From assembly GCA_022821145.1 (NCBI GenBank), contig JAJEEE010000036.1, forward strand, positions 1-37,230: DNA of 37,230 bases, given 5' to 3'. Origin of the DNA: Acidobacteriota bacterium (GTDB lineage Bacteria; Acidobacteriota; Terriglobia; 20CM-2-55-15). The position numbers were made by a program, and so were the translations under genes. Position 1 is the stretch's first letter, and the number at the start of each line of letters is the position of its first letter. This document shows positions 24,579 to 36,200 of the stretch, one piece after another. The notes under the pieces were generated by a model. It saw nothing but the letters and a program-made list of their open reading frames with translations, had not been told where the DNA came from and did no database searches.

Positions 24579-24857
24579 GTGATTCGCAGCTTCCGCGGGC
24601 GGAGAACCCGACGGTTCTTCGAGGGCCTTCGCGTGCCGGCGTTCGAAGGGTTCGCGGATCAGGCGGCGCGACGCTTGACAGCGCTGGACAATGCCGAAGC
24701 GCTCCGCGACTTGGCCGGTTTGCCGAGTAACCGGCTGGAACGGTTACGCGGCGACAGGTCCGGGCAGCACAGTATCCGGATCAATTCGCAGTGGCGGGTT
24801 TGTTTTCGTTGGACGGACAACGGGCCGTCGGAGGTCGAAATCGTCGACTATCATTGA
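24579..24857 (+). CDS. higB: HigB-type toxin (RelE superfamily mRNA interferase)
   Basis: This 92-residue protein has the exact size and pattern of HigB toxins: an opening IRSFRGRRTRRFFEG, a central LDNAEALRDLAGLPSNRLE, the core GQHSIRINSQWRVCFRW and a terminal VEIVDYH. HigB cleaves mRNA on the ribosome when free of HigA. Start GTG 24579 is preferred over GTG 24561 because homologues begin with (M)I-x-SF. The toxin comes before the antitoxin, which is the usual order in higBA. The genes flanking it (PFK/glgA and pckA) are metabolic, so the pair was probably inserted into this block. Confidence 0.92.
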   Translation: MIRSFRGRRTRRFFEGLRVPAFEGFADQAARRLTALDNAEALRDLAGLPSNRLERLRGDRSGQHSIRINSQWRVCFRWTDNGPSEVEIVDYH

Positions 24858-24870
24858 AGAGGTCATGGGA

Positions 24871-25176
24871 ATGAACCTCAGCAACGGAATGCGGCCCGTG
24901 CACCCGGGCGAGATTCTTCAAGAGGAACTCGACACGTTGGAGATGTCGGCGAACGCCTTGTCGAAGGCGCTCGGCGTTCCAGTGAACCGGGTCACGATGA
25001 TTCTGAACGGCCAGCGGGGCGTCAGCGCCGATACGGCGCTGCGATTGGCAAGGTATTTCGGGACCACGCCTCAATTGTGGCTAAACCTCCAGAAGACGTG
25101 GGAGCTTCGCCGCGCGGAGATCGCGTCGGGTTCCGAGATCGACGCGCGCGTAACGCCCAGACGGACGGTGGCGTAG
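24871..25176 (+). CDS. higA: HigA-type antitoxin, XRE-family HTH
   Basis: This 101-residue protein starts with the HigA signature MRPVHPGEILQEEL and contains a helix-turn-helix (ALSKALGVPVNRVTMILNGQ) followed by ALRLARYFGTTPQLWLNLQ. It neutralises HigB and represses its own promoter, probably through the palindrome at 24543-24557. ATG 24871 is preferred because an AGAGG lies 8 bases upstream; ATG 24865 has only 2 bases of spacing. It begins 13 bases after the higB stop. Confidence 0.93.
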   Translation: MNLSNGMRPVHPGEILQEELDTLEMSANALSKALGVPVNRVTMILNGQRGVSADTALRLARYFGTTPQLWLNLQKTWELRRAEIASGSEIDARVTPRRTVA

Positions 25177-25339
25177 GCGGCGATCGCGATTCTTCGTTCA
25201 AGGCTGTCGGACCCCGACGCCACCCACGCGGCCAGTGGTTGCCGGTGCCGCCGAACCGCCGGTCGCGGACCCGCAGGGTCGTCAGGATCTGCGGGTCATC
25301 GAGTGGCCGATCGAGTACTACAACGAGTGGAGGCCCGCG

Positions 25340-26935
<1,596 letters not shown>

Positions 26936-26962
26936 CCCCCTCGAAACCGTTGGCGTGCGGGG

Positions 26963-28300
26963 TTACGCCAGATCGAACTTGCCCGTGCTCTCGCCCATCG
27001 TGTCGATCTCCACGCCGTAGAGCTCGGCCAGGGCGATCAGCAGGTTCGCGGTGGGTTCCTGCTCCTTCGCCGCGATGTGACGGTTCCCTTCCAGCTTCCC
27101 GTGTGCGCCGCCCACCAGGACGGCCGGCGGGTTGGACCGGTCGTGGAGGTTCCCGTTCGACATGCCGCTGCCCCAGTAAACCAGCGAATGGTCCAGCAGC
27201 GTGCCGTCCCCGTCGGGCGTCGCCCGGAGCTTCTCGACGAACTCGGCGAACTTGGCCACCTGGTAGAGGCCGATCTTGGCGTACTGCTCCATCTTCTCCG
27301 CGTTGTCGGCGTGGTGCGAAATCGTGTGGTGCGTCCCGGAGATGCCGATGTGCGCGTAGCTGCGGTCGGTCGGTTCGTGACCGATCATGAACGTGAACAC
27401 GCGGCTGATGTCGCCCTGGTAGGCCAGCCGCATCAACTCGTAGGTCACCGTCATGTGGTCGTCGAAGGCCTCGGGCAGGCCGATGGGCGCCGTGACGTCG
27501 CCGGTGAAGGTGCCCAGACGGCTCTCCATGCGGTCGAGCTGCAGCTCCACTTCGCGGATGTTGGTCAGGTACTCGTCGAAGATGGCCTGATCGGGCGCGC
27601 CCAGCTCGCGGCGCAGCTTGGCCGTCTCCTGGACGACCGAGTCGAGGAGGCTCTGCCGCTCCTTCAGCCGGGCGGTCCGAAACGCCGTGGAGCCGGTCTC
27701 TCCGAACATGCGCTCGAAGGTCACCCGCGGGTTGATGGAGATGGGCAGCGGATCGGTGTCGGTTCTCCATGCCAGCGTGTCGAAGAACGTGCAGGGGAAC
27801 CCGTCGCAAGCGCCGGTGGCCGTGCCCATGTCCTCGGTGCCCACCTCGATCGACCGCAGCGGCGTGTCGCCGGCGACCGCGTCGGCGATGTACTGGTCCA
27901 GGGTCTTGCGCGACTGGATCTTGCCGAACGCGTCTCCGGTGGCCTCGCGGTCCACGACCGGGCCGACGCCGTTCAGGAACGCCGAGCTGGCCCCGACGTG
28001 CACCGACTCGCCCCAGGGCGCCTGCATCCCGCTGATCGTGACCAGCTTGTCGCGGTGCGGTTCCAGCGGCATCATGACCTGCTTGAACGCGAAGTCGCGT
28101 CCCAACTCGTCCGGATGCCAGACGTCGGGATACACGCCGCACGGCATGTAGGACACTCCGAAGCGGAAGGGAGCGCCGGCCGAGGTCGAGGACTGCGCCC
28201 TCAGCGCCGGCACCATGGCGTCCAGCCACGGCAGCGCCACGGCAACGCCCGCGCCGCGCAGGAAAGTTCTCCGGGACACGTGTTTCTTGGTGATGATCAT
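26963..28300 (-). CDS. DUF1552 protein with Tat signal
   Basis: This 445-residue exported protein has the twin-arginine signal SRRTFLRGAGVAVALPWLDA, the usual N-terminus of DUF1552 proteins. Further family motifs are RFGVSYMPCGVYPDVWHP, GTEDMGTATGACDG, VFTFMIGHEPTDRSYAHIG, THHTISHHADN and LVYWGSGMSNGNLHDRSN. DUF1552 genes nearly always accompany DUF1592-type cytochromes in Planctomycetes and Acidobacteriota; no enzymatic activity is established. The Tat signal suggests folding, perhaps with a metal, before export. The ATG at 28300 follows GAGGGG. It is the last gene of the ankyrin/DUF1592/DUF1552 operon. Confidence 0.93.
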   Translation of the reverse strand: MIITKKHVSRRTFLRGAGVAVALPWLDAMVPALRAQSSTSAGAPFRFGVSYMPCGVYPDVWHPDELGRDFAFKQVMMPLEPHRDKLVTISGMQAPWGESVHVGASSAFLNGVGPVVDREATGDAFGKIQSRKTLDQYIADAVAGDTPLRSIEVGTEDMGTATGACDGFPCTFFDTLAWRTDTDPLPISINPRVTFERMFGETGSTAFRTARLKERQSLLDSVVQETAKLRRELGAPDQAIFDEYLTNIREVELQLDRMESRLGTFTGDVTAPIGLPEAFDDHMTVTYELMRLAYQGDISRVFTFMIGHEPTDRSYAHIGISGTHHTISHHADNAEKMEQYAKIGLYQVAKFAEFVEKLRATPDGDGTLLDHSLVYWGSGMSNGNLHDRSNPPAVLVGGAHGKLEGNRHIAAKEQEPTANLLIALAELYGVEIDTMGESTGKFDLA

Positions 28301-28342
28301 GTCGGATACACCCCTCGCGTGGATGCCACAGGCTCTCACATC

Positions 28343-30805
28343 TTATGGAACGTTGACAAGGTTTTCTGCGTCGGACCGCGCGACGGAGGACGGTGCGGCC
28401 GGTTCCAACCGCGTCCTCATCTGGAACGGCGGACTCTCGACGATGCCCATCATGATGGACGACAACGCGTGGTCGTCTTCCGCCGCCCGCCGGACGACGC
28501 TTCGGACGACGGCCATGTCCGCCGGCTCCAGGCCCCTTCCGAGCGCGTACGTCATCAGGCGCTCGGCGACGATCGCGGCGAAGGCGTCGGGCCGGTCGAG
28601 AATCGCCTGTCGAAGCTCTACGGGCCCGTTCACGTCCCGGCCGTCCCCCATCCGTCCCGCGGAATCGATGGGCGTTCCGTCGGCCGTCTCCCGCCATTTT
28701 CCGACCGAATCGAAGTTCTCCAGGGCGAAGCCGACCGGATCGATCGTGCGGTGACAGGACGCGCAGGCGGGATTCTGGCGATGCGCCTCCAACTGTTCCC
28801 GCACCGTGCGCGGGGCTTCCGTGCCGCCGGCGTCGCTCTCCTCGAGCGCGGGCACGTTGGGCGGCGGCGGCGGCGGCGGCGTGCCCAGGAACGTGTTCAA
28901 CACGTAGACGCCGCGAAACACGGGCGAGGTGCGGTTGGCGACCGATGTCAGCGACAGCACGCTGCCGTGGCCGAGAAGCCCGTGGCGCCGCTCGTCCGCC
29001 ACCTCCACCATACGGAACCGCGAGCCGTAGACGCCCGGAATCCCGTAGTGGCGGGCCAACCGCTCGTTCACGAACGTGTAGTCCGCGTCCAGCAGCTCCA
29101 GCAGGCTCCGATCGTGTCGCAGGATGTGCGCGAACAGCATTTCGGTCTCGCGGCGAAACGCCTGGCGCACGTTGTCGTCGAAATCCGGGAAGAGCAGGAT
29201 GTCGGGCTGCACCTTGGCTTCGAGACTGCGCAACTGCAGCCACTGGCCCACGACATCGCTGACCAGCGCGTCGGCGCGGTCATCGGCGATCATGCGGCGC
29301 ACCTGCGCCTCGAGGACGCCCGGTTCGCGAAGCCGGCCGGCCTCGGCCGCCGACAGCAGATCCTCGTCCGGAATGCTGCTCCAGATGAAGAACGACAGGC
29401 GCGACGCCAGCTCGATGTCGCTGATCGGAAAGGCCGTTCCGGGCGCGACGGTGTCGGGATCCTCCTCGATCCGGTACAGGAAGCGCGGGCTGGACAGAAT
29501 GCGCGTCAGCCCGGCGCGGATGCCGGCGTCGAACGCGGCGCCGCGGTCTCGAGCATCTTCGTAGAATTCCATCGGGGCCGCGATGTCCGGCAACGCGACC
29601 GGGCTCCGGAAGGCGCGGCGCGCCAGGTTCAGAAAGATCCGCTCGGCGCACGGGCGCTCCTCGGCGGCCGACGCCGGGCGGCAAACGAATACGCGCTCCC
29701 GGCTGGGCGTCGCGCTCACCCCGGTCACCGCGTACGGCCCCTCGACGTGAACGGTCTTCAGACGCGGCAGGCCGCCGATCATGTGGATTTCCTGGCTGTC
29801 GCGCAGCGAGGGCTGCCAGACGTCCTGCCACTGGAAGCTGCGTTCCCGGAACGTGAACCCCACGTCGTGCGGTCCCGCGGTGACGGGGACGCGAGCGGTC
29901 ATGCGCGCGTCGATGATGGGACGCGCCTCGTTCATGTCCCGTCCCTGGACCTCGTGGTCCTCCAACCCGCCGATCTCGGCCGAATACACCTCGGCCCCGT
30001 CCACGGTGATGACGAACGTGTTCGGAATGTCGTTGCCCTCGACCCCGGCATATCCCTCTTCGATGCCCCGAACCAGCCGCCCGAAGAGCACGTAGTCCCC
30101 GTCGGCCGGGAAGACGTGACGCACCACCGTGCCGCCGCGCGTGCCCAGGGGCAGTCCCTCGACATGCCCGCTCTGCGAGTAGTTCCGGTTGATGGCGTAC
30201 TCGGTCGTGCCTGTCTCGGCTTCCGCGTCCCCCACGGCCAGCGTGCTGATGCGCTGCGCCGCGATCAGATACCGCTCCAACAGGAGCGGCGAGGTCGGCA
30301 GCGCCGCGGCGATGTTGTCGAACCCGAAGTCGGCGCCGTCGCTGGGGAGCAGGCCGGTGACGTCGACGTCCACGGCGAGCAGGTCGCGGACGGCGTTCTG
30401 GTACTCCCTCCGGTTCAGTCGATGCGCCACGTAGCGTCCGGACGCGGACTGCGCGGCCCAGGCCTCATCCAGCCTTCCCGCCAACCACGTCGTGAACGCG
30501 GAGTAGTCCGCTTCGGAGGGGCGGCTCGCGCCCTCGGGGGGCATCGCCCGGACGCTCAGCTTGCGAAGCACGCGCTCCCATGTCGCCGCGTCCTCCATGG
30601 GCGCATCGAGGTTGGCCGACTCGAGATTCACCGGGTTGTTCTCCGGCAGCGCTTGCCGGTCGTTGTGGCAGGCCACGCAATACTGGTCCAGCAGGGCGCG
30701 ATGCTGGGCGAGCCCCCCCGACTGCGCGGCCGCGGCCGGGATGAGCAGATTGCCGGCTGCCGAGGCGACGAGGACCGTCAACACCGCACGCGCGACGGCG
30801 TTCAT
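28343..30805 (-). CDS. DUF1592-family multi-domain c-type cytochrome-like protein
   Basis: This 820-residue exported protein belongs to the DUF1587-1595-1592-1588-1585 architecture of Planctomycetes and Acidobacteriota. A signal peptide is followed by a haem-binding YCVACH (Cys43, Cys46, His47). Next come RLNRREYQNAVRDLL (DUF1587), NLARRAFRSPV (DUF1595), SRLSFFIWSSIPD (DUF1592), HGLLGHGSVLSLTS with the proline run GTPPPPPPPNVPALEE (DUF1588), and a second ACASCH followed by TIDPVGFALENFD. A carbohydrate-binding-like insert seems present around residues 210-330 (NTFVITVDGAEVYS). It likely binds haem in the periplasm; substrate and partners are unknown. The start overlaps the ankyrin gene stop in an ATGA. 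Confidence 0.94.
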   Translation of the reverse strand: MNAVARAVLTVLVASAAGNLLIPAAAAQSGGLAQHRALLDQYCVACHNDRQALPENNPVNLESANLDAPMEDAATWERVLRKLSVRAMPPEGASRPSEADYSAFTTWLAGRLDEAWAAQSASGRYVAHRLNRREYQNAVRDLLAVDVDVTGLLPSDGADFGFDNIAAALPTSPLLLERYLIAAQRISTLAVGDAEAETGTTEYAINRNYSQSGHVEGLPLGTRGGTVVRHVFPADGDYVLFGRLVRGIEEGYAGVEGNDIPNTFVITVDGAEVYSAEIGGLEDHEVQGRDMNEARPIIDARMTARVPVTAGPHDVGFTFRERSFQWQDVWQPSLRDSQEIHMIGGLPRLKTVHVEGPYAVTGVSATPSRERVFVCRPASAAEERPCAERIFLNLARRAFRSPVALPDIAAPMEFYEDARDRGAAFDAGIRAGLTRILSSPRFLYRIEEDPDTVAPGTAFPISDIELASRLSFFIWSSIPDEDLLSAAEAGRLREPGVLEAQVRRMIADDRADALVSDVVGQWLQLRSLEAKVQPDILLFPDFDDNVRQAFRRETEMLFAHILRHDRSLLELLDADYTFVNERLARHYGIPGVYGSRFRMVEVADERRHGLLGHGSVLSLTSVANRTSPVFRGVYVLNTFLGTPPPPPPPNVPALEESDAGGTEAPRTVREQLEAHRQNPACASCHRTIDPVGFALENFDSVGKWRETADGTPIDSAGRMGDGRDVNGPVELRQAILDRPDAFAAIVAERLMTYALGRGLEPADMAVVRSVVRRAAEDDHALSSIMMGIVESPPFQMRTRLEPAAPSSVARSDAENLVNVP

Positions 30806-32556
30806 TGCGCCGCGGACTCCCGCGCCGCGTCGTCCGCCGAGTTGCCTTCCGATTCGGCGTCGGCCTCGCCGGAGCCGTCCGCGTCGCCGGAAGCTTCGGC
30901 CTCGCCCGAACCGTCGCCCTGGCCGTCGCCCGCCTCCGGCTCTTCCGGCAGCGGCGGCGGCATGGGAGCCGGGTCGTCGGGGCCGAGGCCCATCAGCTCG
31001 CGCAGCGCGGCGATCACGTCTTCCCGGGAATCCTGCGGCCGACGATACGTGCGGTCGTCGGTGTTGTTGCCCTCCGGCGGCGGCGGGGGCGGCTGTTCGG
31101 CCAGCAGCAGCGGCGTCAGGTTCTCTCCGTCGACGGCGTCAAGGTCCGCGCCCGCGGCCACCAGTTCGCGAATGATCGCCACCTGCTTCGCGTCGACGGC
31201 CATGTGCAACGGCGTGGAGTCGTTCGGCGTCGGCACGTTGGGATCGGCGCCGGCCTCCAGCAGCACGCGGATCGCGTCGAGCGGCTCGCGGTTCGCGGCT
31301 TCGCGGAACGGCGGCGGCCCGAGCCGCGTGAACCCGGGTCCGGCGGCGAAGGGAGCGCCGCGGCCCCCGTTCAGGGCCACCATGATCGGCGTTCTCCCGA
31401 CGTTCGCGTTGCCGCGGCCGCCGGTCTCCTCGCCGTCCTCGGCCTCAGGCGCCAGGGGACTCCATTCCACGTCGGCGCCGTGGGAGATCATCAGCTTCAA
31501 CACCTCGACGTCGGCGGCCGTCGCCGCGCGGAAAAACGGCGAGCTGTTGACGCGCGGAGCGCAGCACAGGGTGGTGGAATGCAACTGCCCCACGAACGGC
31601 TTGTTCGGATCCGCGCCGCGATCGAGCAGCAACTCGACCAGGTCGAAGGCCGTCAGCGCGTTGTCGTGGTCGGCGCGCAACCGCGAACCGTCGTGCGCAC
31701 GCATGTCCGTGGTGGCGTCGTGCATGTCGACGGCGAAATAGAGAGCGCCGTCGTCCGGGTCCGCGCCCAGGTCGAGCAGCGTCCGGGCCAAATCGAACCG
31801 GTCGTTGATGATGGCGACGACGGTCGGGGTCGCGCCGTCGCCGTTGGTGACGGTGGGATCCGCGCCGCCCGCAATCAGCGTCCGGACAACGTCCTCATGG
31901 CCGTTCCGCACCGCGAAGTGCAGCGCGGTGAAACCGCCGGTCGCGTGATCGGCGTGCTTCCGCTCCTCGATCGTCGTGAGCCGCCCCTTCCGATCGGAAT
32001 CGGCGCCGGCTCGCAGCAGGGCGTCCGCGACGTCGGCGTGCCCTTCCGCGGCGGCCCACATCAGGGCCGTCTGTTCCTGGTAGGTTTCGACCGCGTCGAC
32101 ATCGGCGCCGGCGGCGATCAGCCGTTCGACAGCAACCAGGCTGCCCGAACCCGCCGCCGCCATGAGCGCGGTCTCGCCGTCGGGTTGGACCGTATCCAGC
32201 GACGCGCCGGCATCCAGCAGCACGCCCACCATGGCGCCGTCGCCGGTCCGGGCAGCTTGCAAGAGCGGCGCGATCCCGTACGCGTTCGCCGCGTCCACGT
32301 CCGCGCCGGCCGCGATCAACGCTTCGGCCATCTCCAAGTCGTGATGGTAGGCCGCCCACAGTAGCGCGGTCGACCCGTCCGGTCCCGGCTCGCTGACGCC
32401 AGCGCCCGCGGCGATCATCTCGCGAACGGCGTCGATGTCGCCGTCCCTCGCCGCCGCCGAGATACCGTCGTCGCGTGCTTGTCCGAGGGCGATGGCGCCC
32501 CCGGCCGCCAGCAACGCGGCCAATGACAACAGGATCGAAGTCCGTCGAGTCCGCAT
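30802..32556 (-). CDS. exported ankyrin-repeat protein
   Basis: This 584-residue protein has a signal peptide (MRTRRTSILLSLAALLAAGG) and about nine to ten ankyrin repeats. Examples are ALLWAAYHHDLEMAEALIAA, APLLQAARTGDGAMVGVLLD, TALMWAAAEGHADVADALLR, TALHFAVRNGHEDVVRTLIA and TPLHMAVDAKQVAIIRELVA. The C-terminus is low-complexity and rich in Pro, Gly, Glu and Ala. Ankyrin arrays bind proteins; here the partner is probably the co-encoded DUF1592 or DUF1552 protein. The ATG at 32556 follows AAGGGG with about 10 bases of spacing. It is the first gene of the operon, and translation is coupled to the cytochrome gene by ATGA. Confidence 0.92.
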   Translation of the reverse strand: MRTRRTSILLSLAALLAAGGAIALGQARDDGISAAARDGDIDAVREMIAAGAGVSEPGPDGSTALLWAAYHHDLEMAEALIAAGADVDAANAYGIAPLLQAARTGDGAMVGVLLDAGASLDTVQPDGETALMAAAGSGSLVAVERLIAAGADVDAVETYQEQTALMWAAAEGHADVADALLRAGADSDRKGRLTTIEERKHADHATGGFTALHFAVRNGHEDVVRTLIAGGADPTVTNGDGATPTVVAIINDRFDLARTLLDLGADPDDGALYFAVDMHDATTDMRAHDGSRLRADHDNALTAFDLVELLLDRGADPNKPFVGQLHSTTLCCAPRVNSSPFFRAATAADVEVLKLMISHGADVEWSPLAPEAEDGEETGGRGNANVGRTPIMVALNGGRGAPFAAGPGFTRLGPPPFREAANREPLDAIRVLLEAGADPNVPTPNDSTPLHMAVDAKQVAIIRELVAAGADLDAVDGENLTPLLLAEQPPPPPPEGNNTDDRTYRRPQDSREDVIAALRELMGLGPDDPAPMPPPLPEEPEAGDGQGDGSGEAEASGDADGSGEADAESEGNSADDAARESAAQ

Positions 32557-32735
32557 CGTCGAATTCCCCTTGTAACGGAAGCGTTCGGTTGTCCCGCATT
32601 CTACCCCAGCGCATCCGGTTTGCCACGACCAAGCTGCGTTGACGGGAACGAAAGACTCCACGGCCCGGAGAAATCGCGTTACCCTCGGGGCAATCGGGCA
32701 ATCCCGGACTCAAACCCGGAAAGGAGCCGGATACG

Positions 32736-33203
32736 ATGTCGAACTGCAGGATCCTTGGGGGCGCGGCGGTCGCCCTGTTCGCGATCCCCTGCCCGGGCGC
32801 CGCGCAGGACGCCCTGGACGGCGTGCTGGAGACGGCGACGACCGTCGACTGCACGTTCCCGCTAATGACGCTGGGTAACTGGGGCGACGCCGAGCCCGAG
32901 GCGGAGGTCCAGGACGCCGGCCTGACGATCGAGTTCATCGAGGTCAACGCCGACGAGGCGTCGGCGCGCATCGCCAGCGGCTTCGGCACCTACGATATTA
33001 TCGTCCGCTACGCGCGCGGCTACCTGCACTTCATCCAGTCGTTCCTGGACGGCCCTCTCTACGTTACGACGGTATTGGAGAAGGCGGGCCCGGGCGGAGG
33101 ACTGATGGCCATGCACTCCCGGCACGAGCACACCGACTTTGCGCTGCCCGGATTCACGTCGAGCCCCGAGCAGTATTACGGCGAATGCCGGATCCCGGAC
33201 TAG
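32736..33203 (+). CDS. small secreted protein of unknown function
   Basis: This 155-residue protein starts at an ATG with an AAAGGAG ribosome binding site. A signal peptide (GGAAVALFAIPCPGAAQD) is followed by a mature domain with two cysteines, one in TVDCTF and one in YYGECR, that could form a disulfide. Other recognisable stretches are GNWGDAEPEAEVQDAGLTIE, YDIIVRYARGYLHFIQ and RHEHTDFALPGF. I do not recognise the family. It is divergent from the ankyrin operon (179-base spacer) and convergent with the TonB-dependent receptor gene, 22 bases away. Confidence 0.7.
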   Translation: MSNCRILGGAAVALFAIPCPGAAQDALDGVLETATTVDCTFPLMTLGNWGDAEPEAEVQDAGLTIEFIEVNADEASARIASGFGTYDIIVRYARGYLHFIQSFLDGPLYVTTVLEKAGPGGGLMAMHSRHEHTDFALPGFTSSPEQYYGECRIPD

Positions 33204-33225
33204 TCCGCCGATAGCGCGCCGCCGA

Positions 33226-36200
33226 CTAGAACTCGTACCTCAGCCCGAACTGCATGACCCGGGCCGGGATCATGACCCGCGAATAGTTGCCGAAGCTCCC
33301 CGGGAAGACGAACGACAGCGTCTCCCATACGTCGGGGTTGAACCGCACGCTGTTGGTCACGTTGAACGCCTCGGCGCGAAACTGCAGGCTGTGGCCCTCG
33401 AACGGCAGAGCGAAGCGTTTGCCCAGGGCCAGGTCGATCGAGAATATCCCGTCGCCGCGGAGGTTGTTCCGCTGGCCGATCTCGCCGGGCAGCACCTGGC
33501 GGAAAGAAGCCAGGGCCGCCGCGGGATCGCCGAAGACGTTCGGTCCCGTCCCGCCTCCGATCAGCCGGGCATTCTTCGTGTTCGTCTGTTCCGGCACCGG
33601 CCCCACCGGCTCGGCGAAGTGCTGATAGCAATAACACGTCGGCCAGGCCAGACCGTTCAGCACGCTGAGCGGGAATCCCGACGTCAGGCGCATCAGGCCG
33701 CTGACCTGCCAGCCTCCGACGATGGCCTCGGCGGCCGAACCCAGGTCGGACAGCAGGGGCTTGCCGCGTCCGACGGGCAACTCCACCACCCAGTTGGCGT
33801 TCCATTGGTGCCGCGTGTCGAAATCCGAAACCGTCCGCTGCGTTTCCGGGTCCCAGGCGTTGATGACGCTGAACGCCGACCAGTAGGTATCTCCCGGGAT
33901 CTGGCCGAATCGTTCGCCCAGGCCGCGCCGCGCGCCCACCGACACCAGGTCCGTGGACTTGGAGAGCGTGTAGTTCACGTGGAACTGGTAGCCGTTGGAA
34001 AACGCCTTGCGCACCGACACCTGCATGGAGTTGTAGGCGGAGGTTCCGTAGGACCGCAGCGCGTCGAACCCCCAGAACTGGGGGTTCAGGAACGCGCCGG
34101 CCCCCAGGTCGCTGCAGAACGGGGCGCAGACGTAGTCGATGTTGTAGAGCGCCGTGCCGGTGTCCGGGCTGCTGGCCCGGATGGCTTCGTAGACGCGCGA
34201 GGTCGCCGTCGCGTCCGGCGTGGCGGCGCCCGAGTACACGTTCTCCCAGAACGCGATCGGCGGCACGGCCTCGGGCGGGGCGCCCTGCCGCACCCGCATT
34301 TCGAGTTCGTGCAGCGCGTCCATCAGGTGTTGGCCCGACGCCGGATCCCGGAAGTTGGTGTACTGCGCCGCGGCCGTGTCGTTGACCAGCAGCCGGCGGC
34401 CGAAACGGCCGACGTAGCCGACCTCGACGACGAACCCGCCGTCCAGCTCGCGCGCGAAAGAAACCGTGGGGTTGATGCTGTAGGGCGGCACGACGGAAGA
34501 GTCGACGCCCTGGCTCCATCCCAGCCCGTTGGGGTCGGGCGTGCCCGGGCCGCCCGGCGGCGGCGGACGGAGCCCTGCGGCGGGGAAGTTGTCGAACCCC
34601 TCGAAGCGCGGCGCCGCGGCCACGGTCGCGATCTGGTTGGTCACGCGGCTGGTCAAACCGAACGCGTTCCGGTCGAGCATCTGCATCATGCCCATGCCGA
34701 AGCTGCTGTAGAACATGCCGACGCCGGCCCGGATCGACGTCCGCCCGCCGCTCCCGAGGAGCCGGCCGAGAAACCCGTCACCGGCGTCGGGCGAGTAGGC
34801 GACGGCCACCCTCGGCGCGAAGTTCTTGTAGTGCGTGCCCCACAGCGGCCCGCCTTCGGGATCGTCGGCCCGCACGAACCCGATGGGTCCGGCATCGCGC
34901 GTGGGCCGGCCCGCGGCCGCCAGCTCCAGCCGGCGCGCGATGTAGTCGTCCAGCGTCGGAGTGATGCTGACCTGGAACCCGTCCACCTCCCGGACCGGCG
35001 GCAGCACCGACCATCGCACGCCCGCCGTGAGCGTCAGCCCGGGACGGACGCGCCAGATGTCCTGGACGTAGAACTCGGTCTGTTCGGTTCCGAACGTGCG
35101 GGTCGACGGATCGCCCAGCGGCAGCGCGTTGCCGTCGAGGTCGTAGTTGTAGTTGGCGTCGTAGAAGTTGACCACGCCCAGCACGGTCGCCATGGTCTCG
35201 CGGAAGACGCCGGGGTTGGCGGGGGGCGCCGCGAGCGGGGCCTCGAACACCGCGGACGCATCCGCCAGAGCCCAGGCCGCCTGTTTGGCGAAGTGATAAC
35301 TGTTCTCGAAGTTCACACGGCGGTTCCGGATCGAATACAACGCGCCGCCGAACTGGAGAAAGTGCGACCCGCGCGTCGCAGAGAGGTTGGCCGAAAACGT
35401 CTGCGTCGGCAGGTACGTTTCCCGCGGCGTCGTCGCGCCGCGAATGTCGTCGATGATGCTGTCTCCGAGGCTGACGCGCGACGAGGTCTGAACACCCGAG
35501 AAGGTCACCTTCTGGCCCGTGAACCCGTAGCGGAACGTGCCGATCACGTTGCCCCCGAACGTCCCGTCGTAGCCGATGGCCAACCCGCGGCTGGTGTCCT
35601 CGGTCTCGCTGTTGGGCGGCTCCCCGGGGAACTGCGGCAGGCTCGTGATGCGGTCATCCTGAAAGTTCAGGCGCAAGAACATGCGGTGCAGGCCGTCGGG
35701 GTCCGCGGTCCAGTCCAACCTGGACACCCATGTGTTCCAGACCAGCGGGGTGGGGGCCGAGAAACGGTATCCCGCCGTGTTCAACCCGTCACCAACCGTG
35801 GAGTCGTTCGGCGCGGGGAACGATCGGAAGTACTCGAGCGTGGCGGGATTGGTGCCGATTCCCATGGGGTCGATCCGGTTTCGGACGAATTCGGGATCGA
35901 GCGTGACGACGTCCCCCGAGGCGCTCCGGTACCGGACCGATCCGTCGCGCATCGAAGCCGTGGGAACGCGGCGCACCACGCTGCCCTCGCTCGCGTCGCG
36001 GCGGCCTTCGTAGTTCACGAAGTAGAAGACGCGCCCGGCCCGGATGGGGCCGCCGACGGAAGCTCCGAAGACGTTGCGGATCAGCTTGGGTCGATCGACG
36101 CCGGCCCGGTTGTTGAAGAAGTCGTTGGCGGCCGTGACCGTGTTCCTGTGAAACTCGTAGAACGATCCGTGAATCTCGTTGGTGCCGCTCTTGGTCACCA

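Noticed and set aside
25300-25339. IEYYNEWRP-like reading resembling the end of an integrase
   Set aside because: Only about ten residues match and no other transposase motif is nearby. The region is explained as the pckA leader with its ribosome binding site.
26952-26969. short inverted repeat ggcgt/acgcc between pckA and the DUF1552 gene as a terminator
   Set aside because: The stem is only 5 bp, has no T-run, and overlaps the DUF1552 stop region.
28861-28880. ggc repeat run, possible unstable microsatellite
   Set aside because: It encodes the proline run that is a usual feature of DUF1588-type segments, so it is a conserved coding feature.
27077-31741. 1554-codon open frame on the plus strand opposite the DUF1552/DUF1592/ankyrin genes
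   Set aside because: No domain is visible and it lies antisense to three genes with clear family motifs. Long antisense frames are expected at this GC content.
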